From NCBI GenBank assembly GCA_023663145.1, contig JAMPHZ010000003.1, positions 1 to 64,000 on the forward strand: 64,000 nucleotides of DNA, in the 5' to 3' direction. Source of the stretch: Odoribacter sp. GTDB taxonomy: Bacteria; Bacteroidota; Bacteroidia; Bacteroidales; Muribaculaceae. The notes beneath the pieces were generated by a model. The model ran no database searches, had not been told where the DNA came from, and saw nothing but the letters and a program-made list of their open reading frames with translations. Of the stretch, positions 20,705-29,419 are shown one piece after another; position 1 is the first letter of the stretch; each line of letters begins with the position of its first letter. The position numbers and the translations under genes are program-made.

Positions 20705-21181
20705 TTAGAAGCGGAAATGAGCGAATGCACGGTTAGCCTCAGCCATCTTGTGCATATCCTCCTTACGCTTGAATGCACCGCCCTGGCTATTGAAAGCATC
20801 AACGATCTCAGCAGCGAGTTTATCGGCCATCGTTTTGCCACCACGTTTGCGGGCGTATATAATAAGATTTTTCATCGATATAGACTCCTTGCGGTCAGGA
20901 CGGATTTCAGTAGGCACCTGGAAAGTCGCACCACCAACGCGGCGTGACTTAACCTCTACCTGAGGAGTTACATTCTCGAGGGCCTTTTTCCAAATCTCGA
21001 GAGCGGTCTGTTCTTCATTGGGGAGCTTTGATTTCACAATCTCAAGCGCTCCGTAAAAAATGGTGAATGCGGTATTCTTCTTGCCATCGTACATCAAGTG
21101 GTTAACAAACTTGGTTACGCGCACATCACCGAATACGGGATCGGGAAGGATCACACGTTTTTTAGGTTTTGCCTTTCTCAT
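20705..21181 (-). CDS. rpsG: 30S ribosomal protein S7
   Basis: 158-aa S7, the primary assembly protein of the 30S head. It begins [20 protein letters not shown] and contains [40 protein letters not shown] and the helix [20 protein letters not shown]. The ATG at 21181 gives the exact family length. The frame continues open upstream for about 45 very basic codons, but without an ATG. A 234-base structured spacer separates it from rpsL, the place where S7 represses its operon in Escherichia coli. Confidence 0.97.
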   Translation of the reverse strand: MRKAKPKKRVILPDPVFGDVRVTKFVNHLMYDGKKNTAFTIFYGALEIVKSKLPNEEQTALEIWKKALENVTPQVEVKSRRVGGATFQVPTEIRPDRKESISMKNLIIYARKRGGKTMADKLAAEIVDAFNSQGGAFKRKEDMHKMAEANRAFAHFRF

Positions 21182-21250
21182 TGCAGGTTTTTTACCTTTG
21201 TGTTTTTGATTGCTTGGTTGCTTGCGTCTGTTCTTCAGCCTAATTTTAAT

Positions 21251-21301
21251 CCGGAGGACAATTCCTCGTTCCTTTATCAAGACCTCCGTCTTGAAGTCCG
21301 G
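21251..21301 (-). promoter_or_regulatory. Candidate structured RNA leader upstream of rpsG (S7)
   Basis: Closing helix CCGGA (21251-21255) with TCCGG (21297-21301) encloses a strong 7-bp hairpin TCAAGAC/GTCTTGA (21277-21283, 21288-21294) with a CTCC loop. An alternative helix, CGGAGG (21252-21257) with CCTCCG (21283-21288), uses the loop and excludes the first fold, so two states are possible. The element lies 70-120 bases upstream of the rpsG start in the 234-base rpsL-rpsG spacer. The rest of the spacer is AU-rich. A hand fold only. Confidence 0.5.
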
Positions 21302-21415
21302 GGCTTACTCAACCTTCGTGTCAGCTTTTCAAGAATTCAAAAACGAGTTTAAATAATAATTGATTTAATCTCGCGGTGCTTTTAGTTTTTTCTTCACCTA
21401 TATATATTATATAGA

Positions 21416-21805
21416 TTACTTCTTGGCTGCACCAGCCTTGGGACGCTTGGCACCGTACTTGCTACGACGCTGAGTGCGATCTTTAACACCTGAAGTATCA
21501 AGTGTACCACGCACAATGTGATAACGTACACCGGGGAGATCCTTAACACGGCCACCACGCACCAGAACAATTGAGTGTTCCTGCAGATTGTGACCTTCGC
21601 CGGGGATGTAGGAGTTGACCTCCTTGCCATTGGTGAGACGCACACGGGCGACTTTACGCATAGCCGAATTAGGCTTTTTAGGGGTAGTGGTGTAAACACG
21701 CACACACACGCCGCGACGCTGCGGACATGAGTCAAGCGCGGGCGACTTGGATTTGTCGACCATTGCCACGCGACCTTTTCTTACTAATTGCTGAATAGTA
21801 GGCAT
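21416..21805 (-). CDS. rpsL: 30S ribosomal protein S12
   Basis: 129-aa S12, the decoding-centre protein linked to streptomycin resistance. It contains [40 protein letters not shown] (the lysine of KKPNS is the classic resistance site and is wild type), and [20 protein letters not shown], with [15 protein letters not shown]. It is the first gene of the superoperon, with a promoter and leader hairpin upstream. Confidence 0.98.
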   Translation of the reverse strand: MPTIQQLVRKGRVAMVDKSKSPALDSCPQRRGVCVRVYTTTPKKPNSAMRKVARVRLTNGKEVNSYIPGEGHNLQEHSIVLVRGGRVKDLPGVRYHIVRGTLDTSGVKDRTQRRSKYGAKRPKAGAAKK

Positions 21806-21890
21806 CTTAGTTTTTTAATTTGTACTTAATTTTATATCTCTTGTCTTATTTATTTTCACATTCAACAGGAGGCCATACACACCACTGAAA

Positions 21891-21915
21891 CATCTAATCC
21901 ACAAAGGATTAGATG
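21891..21915 (-). promoter_or_regulatory. 5' UTR hairpin of the str-led superoperon
   Basis: CATCTAATCC (21891-21900) and GGATTAGATG (21906-21915) form a perfect 10-bp stem with a 5-base loop, about 30-55 bases after the predicted start of transcription and about 85 bases before rpsL. No T run follows on the minus strand, so it is not a simple terminator. Confidence 0.55.
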
Positions 21916-21948
21916 TTCAAGACGGCGCACAAGCCTTCTATTCCACCG

Positions 21949-21980
21949 CAAAGGTAGGAATTATTTTATTAACAACCAAA
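21949..21980 (-). promoter_or_regulatory. Main promoter of the ribosomal superoperon
   Basis: Minus strand TTTG (21977-21980), 20 bases, TACCTTTG (21949-21956): a full -33/-7 match. The predicted start near 21943 leaves a leader of about 138 bases before rpsL. Confidence 0.8.
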
Positions 21981-22081
21981 TATTTGCACTATTTTTATCC
22001 CGCCGTTCAACAATATTTTTACTTTTCAAAATCCACAGTCCGCGGCAAGCTTCACCTATTGCCGACTCGCATTTTTTTGCG

Positions 22082-22089
22082 TAATTTTG
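22082..22089 (+). promoter_or_regulatory. gluQ -7 box, close to the start codon
   Basis: TAATTTTG at 22082-22089 ends only 7 bases before the gluQ ATG. A weak TTG-type -33 lies about 20 bases upstream. Transcription would begin within a few bases of the start codon. Confidence 0.55.
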
Positions 22090-22096
22090 CCGACAT

Positions 22097-23068
22097 ATGA
22101 CAAAAACCGATCACACAACCTCACCGGTAGGGCGATTCGCCCCATCTCCCTCAGGAAGGATGCATCTTGGCAACATGTTCACAGCCCTCCTGTCATGGCT
22201 GTCAGTAAAATCACACGGAGGCAAATGGATTTTGCGCATAGAAGACCTTGACCCACAGCGCTCCCGAATGTCACATGCCCACATGATCGAAGAGGACCTC
22301 GCATGGCTCGGCCTTACATGGGATGAAGGCGGCACCGAGGACAAAGGGCCTCACCGGCCCTACTGTCAAAGCGAACGCCACCACCTATACAGCGAAGCCC
22401 TGGCCAAACTACACCACACGGGCTATACCTATCCGTGCACATGTACCAGGGCCGACATACTTGCGACACAGGCACCCCACCAAAGCGATGGCCGCATAAT
22501 CTACAGCGGCAGGTGTCGGCCCACTTCACTTCCCCACCCCCTCCCGACAACGCGATTCAACAACACCGCAGTACGGTTAGCTGTACCCGACAGCGACATC
22601 GTCATCAACGACATGATACACGGACCACAGCGAATCAACCTCGCGCGACAGTGTGGAGACTTCATATTACGTCGCGCCGACGGCGCCTGGGCATACCAAT
22701 TGGCCGTGACCGTAGATGATGACGCCATGGAAGTAACCGAAATAATGCGAGGCAACGATCTGCTTCTTTCCGCCGCACAACAAGACTACATACGCCGACT
22801 ATTAGGCCTTAGAACAGCCACATACGCCCACTTGCCTCTGATCTGCAACAAACAAGGAATCAGACTGTCAAAACGCGACCATTCCCTAAACATGGAGACA
22901 CTGCGCAGCCGTTACACGCCACGCGAACTAACAGGCATACTTGCACAAATGGCCGGCATATCAGCCGACCCGAACCCATGCACGCCGGAAAGCCTCATAT
23001 CAGTATTCAGCACAAAAAACCTGAGGGCGCTTTCCACCAAAAAAAAGATTATAACCCTGCTACCATAA
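22097..23068 (+). CDS. gluQ: Glutamyl-Q tRNA(Asp) synthetase (GluQ-RS)
   Basis: 323-aa truncated glutamyl-tRNA synthetase paralogue that attaches glutamate to queuosine at position 34 of tRNA-Asp. The class I HIGH-like motif is HLGN at His23, and the KMSKS-like motif is LSKRD at residues 257-261. The zinc site typical of GluQ-RS is visible as Cys114, Cys116, a Tyr in IIYSGRC and Cys140. The anticodon-binding domain of true GluRS is absent, as expected. It is divergent from rpsL and convergent with the sigma factor, with no co-transcribed partner. The mRNA may be nearly leaderless. Confidence 0.92.
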   Translation: MTKTDHTTSPVGRFAPSPSGRMHLGNMFTALLSWLSVKSHGGKWILRIEDLDPQRSRMSHAHMIEEDLAWLGLTWDEGGTEDKGPHRPYCQSERHHLYSEALAKLHHTGYTYPCTCTRADILATQAPHQSDGRIIYSGRCRPTSLPHPLPTTRFNNTAVRLAVPDSDIVINDMIHGPQRINLARQCGDFILRRADGAWAYQLAVTVDDDAMEVTEIMRGNDLLLSAAQQDYIRRLLGLRTATYAHLPLICNKQGIRLSKRDHSLNMETLRSRYTPRELTGILAQMAGISADPNPCTPESLISVFSTKNLRALSTKKKIITLLP

Positions 23069-23069
23069 C

Positions 23070-23118
23070 AAGGAATCGGGAAACACCTCTCATGCTGAGA
23101 AATATTTCCCGATTCCTT
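23070..23118. terminator. Convergent terminator between gluQ and the sigma factor gene
   Basis: AAGGAATCGGGAAA (23070-23083) pairs perfectly over 14 bp with TTTCCCGATTCCTT (23105-23118), with a 21-base loop. T runs on either side are weak. Confidence 0.65.
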
Positions 23119-23153
23119 ATATTTAAGATGAAAAGGAGGGTCTTACTTTACAA

Positions 23154-23744
23154 TTATCTTGAAAGTATTATATTTCGCTCATTGGCCATACGGCGCATAT
23201 TCATTATCGCATAACGCATGCGACCCAATGCGGTATTGATGCTCACATTTGTCTTCTCGGCAATTTCCTTGAATGACAGATTCCTGTAATAACGCATAAC
23301 CAGCACCTCGCGCTGAGAGCCAGGAAGCTCACGTATAAGGCGGCGGACATCATCACGAATCTGCAAATCAATCAGGTCGTCTTCTATAGTATCATCGCTA
23401 AGTTCACGACGGTTAAGTATATCCACCTCACCGTCATCAGTTGACACTGTCGGCTCACTCTTCTGCTGTCTGAAATGATCTATCACCAGATTTCTTGCAA
23501 TGCGGCTTACCCACGCCGCAAACTTGCCGCTCTCGGCATAATTGCCTTGACGTATGGTAAGAATCACTTTCACGAATGTCTCCTGAAAGATATCCTCAGA
23601 TAGCTGCAGATTACCTGTCAGCTGCATGATACCACTTAAAACACGGCTTTTGTGACGTTCGAGCAACACATCAAAAGCCTCGTTATTGCCGTTAGCATAA
23701 GATTGCACCAACTTATCGTCGGAGAGTTGTGCTAAAGTCTGCAT
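23154..23744 (-). CDS. ECF-type RNA polymerase sigma factor
   Basis: 196-aa sigma-70 family factor with only regions 2 and 4. Region 2 is near residues 20-95 (QLSEDIFQETFVKVILTIRQ, KFAAWVSRIARNLVIDHFRQ). An acidic linker (residues 98-128) leads to region 4 with LPGSQREVLVMRYYRNLSFK and the helix-turn-helix EIAEKTNVSINTALGRMRYA. No anti-sigma gene is adjacent, so control may be transcriptional or through a distant partner. It has a good promoter of its own. The regulon cannot be read here. Confidence 0.93.
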   Translation of the reverse strand: MQTLAQLSDDKLVQSYANGNNEAFDVLLERHKSRVLSGIMQLTGNLQLSEDIFQETFVKVILTIRQGNYAESGKFAAWVSRIARNLVIDHFRQQKSEPTVSTDDGEVDILNRRELSDDTIEDDLIDLQIRDDVRRLIRELPGSQREVLVMRYYRNLSFKEIAEKTNVSINTALGRMRYAIMNMRRMANERNIILSR

Positions 23745-23833
23745 ATCTATTTCTCTTTTTTTAATTTAGAGTAGAGTCAAGCTATAGGCAAATAGTTTTA
23801 GTGAATAATTATTGTTTTAATAAATTTGTAATG

Positions 23834-23865
23834 CAAAATTACGATTTATTGCCCTAATGAGCAAA
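23834..23865 (-). promoter_or_regulatory. Promoter of the ECF sigma factor gene
   Basis: Minus strand TTTG (23862-23865), 20 bases, TAATTTTG (23834-23841). The leader would be about 85 bases. Confidence 0.75.
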
Positions 23866-23993
23866 AAAAATAAGAAGTTTCTGTATTTTTAACATTCCAT
23901 TCAGTCCCGCGCATCTTCATACATCAATAGCGACACCCCGGCAGATCACAGCGCCACCGTATGTTAAAGTAGTTAAAGCAGGCAACCTATTTT

Positions 23994-24024
23994 TTTGCAC
24001 TCTCACCTATTTTTCGTAACTTTG
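23994..24024 (+). promoter_or_regulatory. nifJ promoter
   Basis: TTTG (23994-23997), 19 bases, TAACTTTG (24017-24024): exact consensus. Start near 24030, leader about 37 bases. Confidence 0.8.
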
Positions 24025-24066
24025 TGGCTCGAAAAAGAATATAGTTAACCAATTTACAATACTTTT

Positions 24067-27000
24067 ATGAGTAAGGACAAAAAATTCCTGACTTGTGACG
24101 GCAACCAGGCAGCTGCACATGTGAGCTACATGTTCTCAGAAGTTGCTGCCATATACCCCATCACACCATCGTCCACCATGGCCGAATATGTTGATGAATG
24201 GTCAGCCGCCGGCAGGAAGAACATTTTCGGAGAAACAGTTTTAGTACAGGAAATGCAGTCGGAAGGTGGCGCTGCAGGCGCCGTACACGGCTCGCTGCAG
24301 GCCGGTGCCCTCACCACAACCTATACCGCTTCGCAGGGACTCCTGCTTATGATTCCGAATATGTACAAAATCGCAGGCGAGCTTCTCCCCTGCGTTTTCC
24401 ATGTTTCAGCCCGTACAATCGCCTCTCACGCCCTTTCAATCTTCGGTGACCACCAAGACGTAATGTCAGTGCGTCAGACAGGCTTCGCCATGCTTGCCGA
24501 AGGTTCTGTACAGGAAGTCATGGATCTCGCCGGCGTAGCCCATCTTGCAACAATCAAATCAAGCATACCCTTCGTCAACTTCTTCGACGGGTTCCGCACC
24601 TCTCACGAAATTCAAAAAATCGAAGTGCTTGAACAAGACCAGCTTGAACCCCTGCTCGACCGCGACGCACTCGCTGCTTTCCGAAGCCGCGCCCTCACCC
24701 CCGACGCACCTGTTGCACGCGGCATGGCGGAAAACGGCGATGTATTCTTCCAGCACCGCGAGGCTTGCAACAAGCACTATGACGCAGTACCCGACATAGT
24801 AGAAGATTACATGGCCAAGATAAGCGACATCACCGGCCGCGAATACCACCTCTTCAACTATTACGGAGCAAAGGATGCCGACCGCGTGATAATCGCCATG
24901 GGCTCGGTAACCCAAGCTGCTCAGGAAGCCATTGACCACCTTATCGCTGCAGGTGAGAAAGTTGGTCTCATTTCCGTTCACCTTTACCGCCCCTTCTCTG
25001 TAAAACACCTCATGGCCGCACTGCCTTCTACAGTAAAACGTATTGCAGTGCTTGACCGCACCAAAGAACCCGGAGCAAACGGAGATCCACTACTGCTCGA
25101 TGTCAAGGAAGCATTCTACAACAAAGAAAACGCGCCCCTCATCGTAGGCGGCCGATATGGCCTCGCGTCCAAAGACACCACTCCCGCCATGATTATCGGT
25201 GTATTTGAGAACCTCGCCCTGCCGATGCCCAAAGACAACTTCACCGTAGGCATCATCGACGACGTCACATTCACCTCACTCCCTCCCAAGGAAGAAATCG
25301 CCCTCGGCGGCCCCTCAATTTATGAAGCCAAGTTCTATGGCCTTGGTGCAGACGGCACTGTGGGAGCAAACAAGAACTCAGTAAAAATCATTGGCGACAA
25401 CACCGACAAATACTGCCAGGCGTATTTTGCCTATGACTCAAAGAAATCAGGCGGCTTCACCTGCTCACACCTGCGTTTCGGCGATGACCCCATTCGCTCT
25501 ACCTACCTCGTAAACACCCCCAACTTCGTAGCTTGCCACGTTCAGGCATACCTGCATATGTACGACGTGACCCGCGGCCTGCGTGACGGCGGCACATTCC
25601 TGCTCAACACCATTTGGGAAGGGGAAGAACTCGCCGCCAACCTCCCCAACAAGGTTAAACGCTACTTTGCCGAGCACAATATTACCGTTTACTACATCAA
25701 TGCGACAAAGATAGCTCAGGAGATAGGACTCGGCAACCGCACCAACACCATTCTCCAAAGCGCATTCTTCCGCATCACCCAGGTCATACCTGTTGATCTT
25801 GCTGTGGAACAGATGAAAAAATTCATCGTCAAGAGCTACGGCAAAAAAGGCCAGGACGTTGTAGACAAGAACTACGCAGCAGTTGACCGTGGCGGCGAAT
25901 TCCACACTCTTGCAGTTGATCCCGCCTGGAAGAACCTCGCCGACGAAAAGGCAGAACCCAAGCAGGAACCGGCATTCATCACCGAAATCGTGCGCCCAAT
26001 CAACGCACAGGATGGAGACCTGCTCAAAGTCTCAGACTTCGAAGCCAACGCTGACGGCACATGGCATCAGGGCACTGCCAAGTTCGAAAAACGCGGTGTT
26101 GCCGCTTTCGTACCTGAATGGCTCGAAGAAAACTGTATCCAATGTAACAAGTGTGCATTTGTTTGCCCTCACGCTTCAATCCGCCCGTTCGTGCTTGACG
26201 CCGAGGAAATAAAGAATGCCCCATTCGCCGAAGACGCTACAATTCCCGCAATAGGCAAGACATTCACCGGCATGCGTTTCCTCCAGAGTGTCGACGTACT
26301 TGACTGTCTCGGATGCGGCAACTGCGTTGATGTTTGCCCCGGCAAGAAGGGTGTAAAGGCACTCGAGATGAAACCTCTCGAAACACAACTGGAGAAACAG
26401 ACCGAATGGGACTACTGCGCCGAGCATGTTACCTCAAAGCAAGACCTCGTTGACATCAAACTCAACGTAAAGAATTCCCAGTTTGCCACTCCGCTCTTCG
26501 AATTCTCAGGCGCCTGCTCAGGCTGCGGCGAAACCCCGTATGTGAAACTTATCAGCCAACTCTTCGGAGACCATGAGATGGTTGCCAACGCCACAGGTTG
26601 CTCCTCGATCTATTCAGGTTCAGTACCATCAACTCCCTACACCACAGATGCAAACGGCCGCGGTCCGGCATGGGCTAACTCACTCTTTGAAGACTTCGCT
26701 GAGTTTGGCCTGGGCATGAAGATCGCAACAGAGAAGATCCGCGCACGCGTGGCAGATCTTTTCACCCAAATGCTCACATGCGACAAATGCTCTGAGGAAA
26801 TGAAGGCACTCGCCCAACAGTGGCTCGACAACCGTGAAAGCGCCGGAGTAACACGTCAGATTTCCGCACAGCTCGCCCCCCTCTGCGAAGCCTGTGGTTG
26901 CGACATCTGCAAGGCTCTCCTCGAACTGAAAGGTTATTGGGTTGCACGCAGCCAATGGATCATCGCCGGCGACGGCGCTGCATACGATATCGGTTTCGGC

Positions 27001-27624
27001 GGCCTTGACCATGTACTTGCTTCAGGCAAGAATGTCAACGTGATCGTTCTTGACACAGAAGTATACTCCAATACCGGCGGTCAGGCATCCAAAGCCACAC
27101 CCCTTGGCGCGATTGCCAAATTCGCAGCCTCCGGCAAGCGCATCCGCAAGAAAGACCTCGGCCTCATCGCATCAACTTACGGATACGTATATGTGGCACA
27201 GGTTGCAATGGGCGCCGACAATGCACAGACTTTAAAAGCAATCCGCGAAGCCGAAGCCTATGACGGTCCCTCACTCATCATCGCCTACTCGCCCTGTATC
27301 AACCACGGCCTGCGCGCCGGTATGGGCCATGCCCAACAGGAGCAGCAGCGCGCTGTTGAATGCGGCTACTGGCACCTGTGGCGATACAACCCCGCCCTTG
27401 AACTCGAAGACAAAAACCCCTTCACCCTTGACTCAAAAGCTCCCGATTGGGACAAATTCGACGACTTCCTTAAGGGAGAAGTGCGTTACGCATCTGTCTT
27501 GAAACAGTATCCTGACATAGCCGGTGAACTTTTCGCCGCCGCCAAAGCCAACGCAATGTGGCGCTATAACAACTACCGCCGCCTTGCCCAACAGCAATGG
27601 GGTGTTGATCCCGACATCAAATAA
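24067..27624 (+). CDS. nifJ: Pyruvate:ferredoxin (flavodoxin) oxidoreductase
   Basis: 1185-aa single-chain enzyme that splits pyruvate with CoA into acetyl-CoA, CO2 and reduced ferredoxin, central to anaerobic energy metabolism. The N-terminal pyruvate/TPP-pyrimidine domain starts with CDGNQAAAHVSYMFSEVAAI and YPITPSSTMAE. Two 4Fe-4S motifs follow: CIQCNKCAFVCP near residue 690 and CLGCGNCVDVCP near 746. The C-terminal TPP domain has CSGCGETPYVKLISQLFGD, GDGAAYDIGFGGLDHVLASG and LDTEVYSNTGGQ. All domains are intact. It is a single gene between its own promoter and a strong terminator. Confidence 0.97.
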   Translation: MSKDKKFLTCDGNQAAAHVSYMFSEVAAIYPITPSSTMAEYVDEWSAAGRKNIFGETVLVQEMQSEGGAAGAVHGSLQAGALTTTYTASQGLLLMIPNMYKIAGELLPCVFHVSARTIASHALSIFGDHQDVMSVRQTGFAMLAEGSVQEVMDLAGVAHLATIKSSIPFVNFFDGFRTSHEIQKIEVLEQDQLEPLLDRDALAAFRSRALTPDAPVARGMAENGDVFFQHREACNKHYDAVPDIVEDYMAKISDITGREYHLFNYYGAKDADRVIIAMGSVTQAAQEAIDHLIAAGEKVGLISVHLYRPFSVKHLMAALPSTVKRIAVLDRTKEPGANGDPLLLDVKEAFYNKENAPLIVGGRYGLASKDTTPAMIIGVFENLALPMPKDNFTVGIIDDVTFTSLPPKEEIALGGPSIYEAKFYGLGADGTVGANKNSVKIIGDNTDKYCQAYFAYDSKKSGGFTCSHLRFGDDPIRSTYLVNTPNFVACHVQAYLHMYDVTRGLRDGGTFLLNTIWEGEELAANLPNKVKRYFAEHNITVYYINATKIAQEIGLGNRTNTILQSAFFRITQVIPVDLAVEQMKKFIVKSYGKKGQDVVDKNYAAVDRGGEFHTLAVDPAWKNLADEKAEPKQEPAFITEIVRPINAQDGDLLKVSDFEANADGTWHQGTAKFEKRGVAAFVPEWLEENCIQCNKCAFVCPHASIRPFVLDAEEIKNAPFAEDATIPAIGKTFTGMRFLQSVDVLDCLGCGNCVDVCPGKKGVKALEMKPLETQLEKQTEWDYCAEHVTSKQDLVDIKLNVKNSQFATPLFEFSGACSGCGETPYVKLISQLFGDHEMVANATGCSSIYSGSVPSTPYTTDANGRGPAWANSLFEDFAEFGLGMKIATEKIRARVADLFTQMLTCDKCSEEMKALAQQWLDNRESAGVTRQISAQLAPLCEACGCDICKALLELKGYWVARSQWIIAGDGAAYDIGFGGLDHVLASGKNVNVIVLDTEVYSNTGGQASKATPLGAIAKFAASGKRIRKKDLGLIASTYGYVYVAQVAMGADNAQTLKAIREAEAYDGPSLIIAYSPCINHGLRAGMGHAQQEQQRAVECGYWHLWRYNPALELEDKNPFTLDSKAPDWDKFDDFLKGEVRYASVLKQYPDIAGELFAAAKANAMWRYNNYRRLAQQQWGVDPDIK

Positions 27625-27649
27625 TATACATTCCAACGTATAGACAACG

Positions 27650-27680
27650 GCGCCTCAGAGTCCAACTCTGAGGCGCTTTT
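27650..27680 (+). terminator. nifJ terminator
   Basis: GCGCCTCAGAGT (27650-27661) pairs with ACTCTGAGGCGC (27665-27676) over 12 bp, followed by TTTT. Confidence 0.9.
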
Positions 27681-27693
27681 ATGATTCATCAAC

Positions 27694-27721
27694 AAAAAAA
27701 GACGGCGCCTTGGGCACCGTC
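27694..27721 (-). terminator. nagB terminator
   Basis: A 9-bp stem with one G-U pair (27701-27721) is followed on the minus strand by seven Ts (27694-27700) and on the plus strand by five, so it works for nagB and may back up the nifJ terminator. Confidence 0.85.
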
Positions 27722-27751
27722 TTTTTATATCATGAAATTCTTATCTGTAAC

Positions 27752-28561
27752 TTAGAGCTGTGTAGCAGGATCGATATTGGCATGCTCAATATCCTTGAAA
27801 TACTTATAGGTCTGAACTTTAAGTTCACCGCAAGCATCTTCATCTGCAACAATCAGAGCCTTGGGATGAAGTTGGAGTGCCGATATGGTCCACATCTGCG
27901 ATATACCGCCTTCGACGCCATGCTTTAAAGCACGTGCTTTATTATGGCCATTCACGATAAGAAGAACACTCTTGGCCGAGCAAATTGTACCGACACCCAC
28001 AGTCAGAGCTGTCTTGGGCACAAGATCGACGTTATTATCAAAGAAGCGTGAATTAGCTATTATAGTATCCTGCGTGAGGGTCTTCATGCGAGTACGTGAA
28101 GATAACGACGAACCCGGTTCATTGAATGCAATATGCCCGTCGGGTCCTACACCGCCAAGAAACAGATCAATACCACCGTACGACGCTATTTTCTCCTCAT
28201 AGCGTTTGCATTCGGCCTCAGGATCCGGAGCATTGCCGTTAAGGATATTCACCTGCTCGGCAGGGATATCTATCTGGTTGAAGAAATTAGTCCACATGAA
28301 AGTATAGTAGCTCTGCTCATGATCGCGAGGGATTCCGCAGTATTCGTCCATGTTGAATGTCACAACATGCTTGAACGACACTTTACCTTCCTTGTTAAGC
28401 TTGATGAGTTCACGGTACATCCCTAAGGGAGAGCTTCCTGTGGGGCAACCGAGCACGAATGGTTTTTCTGCTGTAGGCTTGGCCTCGTTGATGCGCGCAG
28501 CTACATAATTGGCCGCCCAGCGCGATACCTCATTGTAATTAGGCTCGATGATAAGTCTCAT
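27752..28561 (-). CDS. nagB: Glucosamine-6-phosphate deaminase
   Basis: 269-aa NagB, which converts glucosamine 6-phosphate to fructose 6-phosphate and ammonia, the last step of amino-sugar breakdown. It begins [20 protein letters not shown] and shows the phosphate loop [15 protein letters not shown], the active-site Asp in FNMDEYCG, and the catalytic segment [20 protein letters not shown]. The length is that of the allosteric hexameric type. It fits the GH20 hexosaminidase and sugar transporter elsewhere in the window, but is not linked to them. Confidence 0.97.
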   Translation of the reverse strand: MRLIIEPNYNEVSRWAANYVAARINEAKPTAEKPFVLGCPTGSSPLGMYRELIKLNKEGKVSFKHVVTFNMDEYCGIPRDHEQSYYTFMWTNFFNQIDIPAEQVNILNGNAPDPEAECKRYEEKIASYGGIDLFLGGVGPDGHIAFNEPGSSLSSRTRMKTLTQDTIIANSRFFDNNVDLVPKTALTVGVGTICSAKSVLLIVNGHNKARALKHGVEGGISQMWTISALQLHPKALIVADEDACGELKVQTYKYFKDIEHANIDPATQL

Positions 28562-28599
28562 TTCTTTTTATTTGGTGGATTAGTTGTTTAAAGAATATG

Positions 28600-28630
28600 C
28601 AAAGTTAACAATAATCCATTTCATTCCAAC
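28600..28630 (-). promoter_or_regulatory. nagB promoter
   Basis: Minus strand GTTG (28627-28630), 19 bases, TAACTTTG (28600-28607). The -7 box is exact, the -33 box has one mismatch. Confidence 0.65.
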
Positions 28631-28679
28631 TATATTAAAGACAAAATTAACTGCCGGCAGCTAAACTGTTGCCAATTGA

Positions 28680-28712
28680 GTTGTGTTAATTCAAAATAAA
28701 ATCGTATATTTG
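28680..28712 (+). promoter_or_regulatory. Promoter of the kinase-PPIase-M16 operon
   Basis: TATATTTG (28705-28712) with GTTG (28680-28683) 21 bases upstream. Start near 28718, leader about 42 bases. Confidence 0.6.
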
Positions 28713-28759
28713 CCCAATAAATAGACTTATTAACTGACATCCTTAGCCTGAATATCAAT

Positions 28760-29416
28760 ATGACAGACAACACTGCCCCTCCCACAGGCAACTATGTTAT
28801 AACTATTGGCCGTGCATTCGGGGCCGGCGGGCGCGAGCTCGGACAGATACTCGCCCGTAAGCTCGGCATCGGCTACTACGACAAGGAGTTGCTCAGCGAA
28901 GCTGCCTCCAAGGCAGGTATGAGTCCCTCGCTTTTTGAAAAAAACGACGAGCGAGCCCCAGGATTGCTTGACGGACTTCCGCCACTTAGCCTGGGCTGCA
29001 ATCCGCTGTCATGGTATTCAGGACCTGGCGGAGCGTCAGCCGAGCGTGTTTATAACGCACAGAGTGACTTCATTCACTCAATCGCTGACAAGGGCCCATG
29101 CGTTATCGTGGGCCGCACAGCCGACTATATTCTGCGCGACCGGCCCGACGTGTTGAACATCTTTCTGCACGCACCTGAGGAAGAATGCATCAAGCGAATC
29201 CTGAGACGAGACGATTGCGCCTGTGCTGACAAAGCCCGCGCCATGAGGCGCAAAACAAACAAGATGCGCGCTGAATTCTACAATTTCTATACAGACCGCA
29301 CCTGGGGCGACGCCTCAACTTACCATCTGTGCCTCGACTCTTCGGCGATGCCCATGGAGAGTACCGCACTATTCATAATTGATTATCTAAAAGCTTTTCT
29401 AAAGCACTCCGAATGA
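28760..29416 (+). CDS. Cytidylate kinase-like family protein
   Basis: 218-aa P-loop nucleotide kinase-like protein. The N terminus NYVITIGRAFGAGGRELGQI carries the variant P-loop of the cytidylate-kinase-like family, followed by YDKELLSEAASKAGMSPSLF. Later stretches GPCVIVGRTADYIL, FLHAPEEECIKRIL and FYNFYTDRTWGDASTYHLCL fit the family core, with arginines suited to phosphate binding. The true substrate is not known for most members, and it should not be assumed to be the essential CMP kinase. First gene of a four-gene operon; the next start lies 3 bases after its stop. Confidence 0.85.
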   Translation: MTDNTAPPTGNYVITIGRAFGAGGRELGQILARKLGIGYYDKELLSEAASKAGMSPSLFEKNDERAPGLLDGLPPLSLGCNPLSWYSGPGGASAERVYNAQSDFIHSIADKGPCVIVGRTADYILRDRPDVLNIFLHAPEEECIKRILRRDDCACADKARAMRRKTNKMRAEFYNFYTDRTWGDASTYHLCLDSSAMPMESTALFIIDYLKAFLKHSE

Positions 29417-29419
29417 CAT

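Larger units (their letters stand above)
23745..24066. other. Intergenic region between divergent sigma factor and nifJ genes
   Basis: 322 bases without a gene. It holds two divergent promoters (minus 23834-23865, plus 23994-24024) and AT-rich leaders. I see no reading frame or strong hairpin between them. Confidence 0.7.

Noticed and set aside
21181..21280. Open, very basic frame extending S7 upstream of its ATG (would start at a TTG)
   Set aside because: S7 homologues start at the chosen ATG with exact length, the extension has no ATG, and it overlaps the structured spacer; basic content is probably chance.
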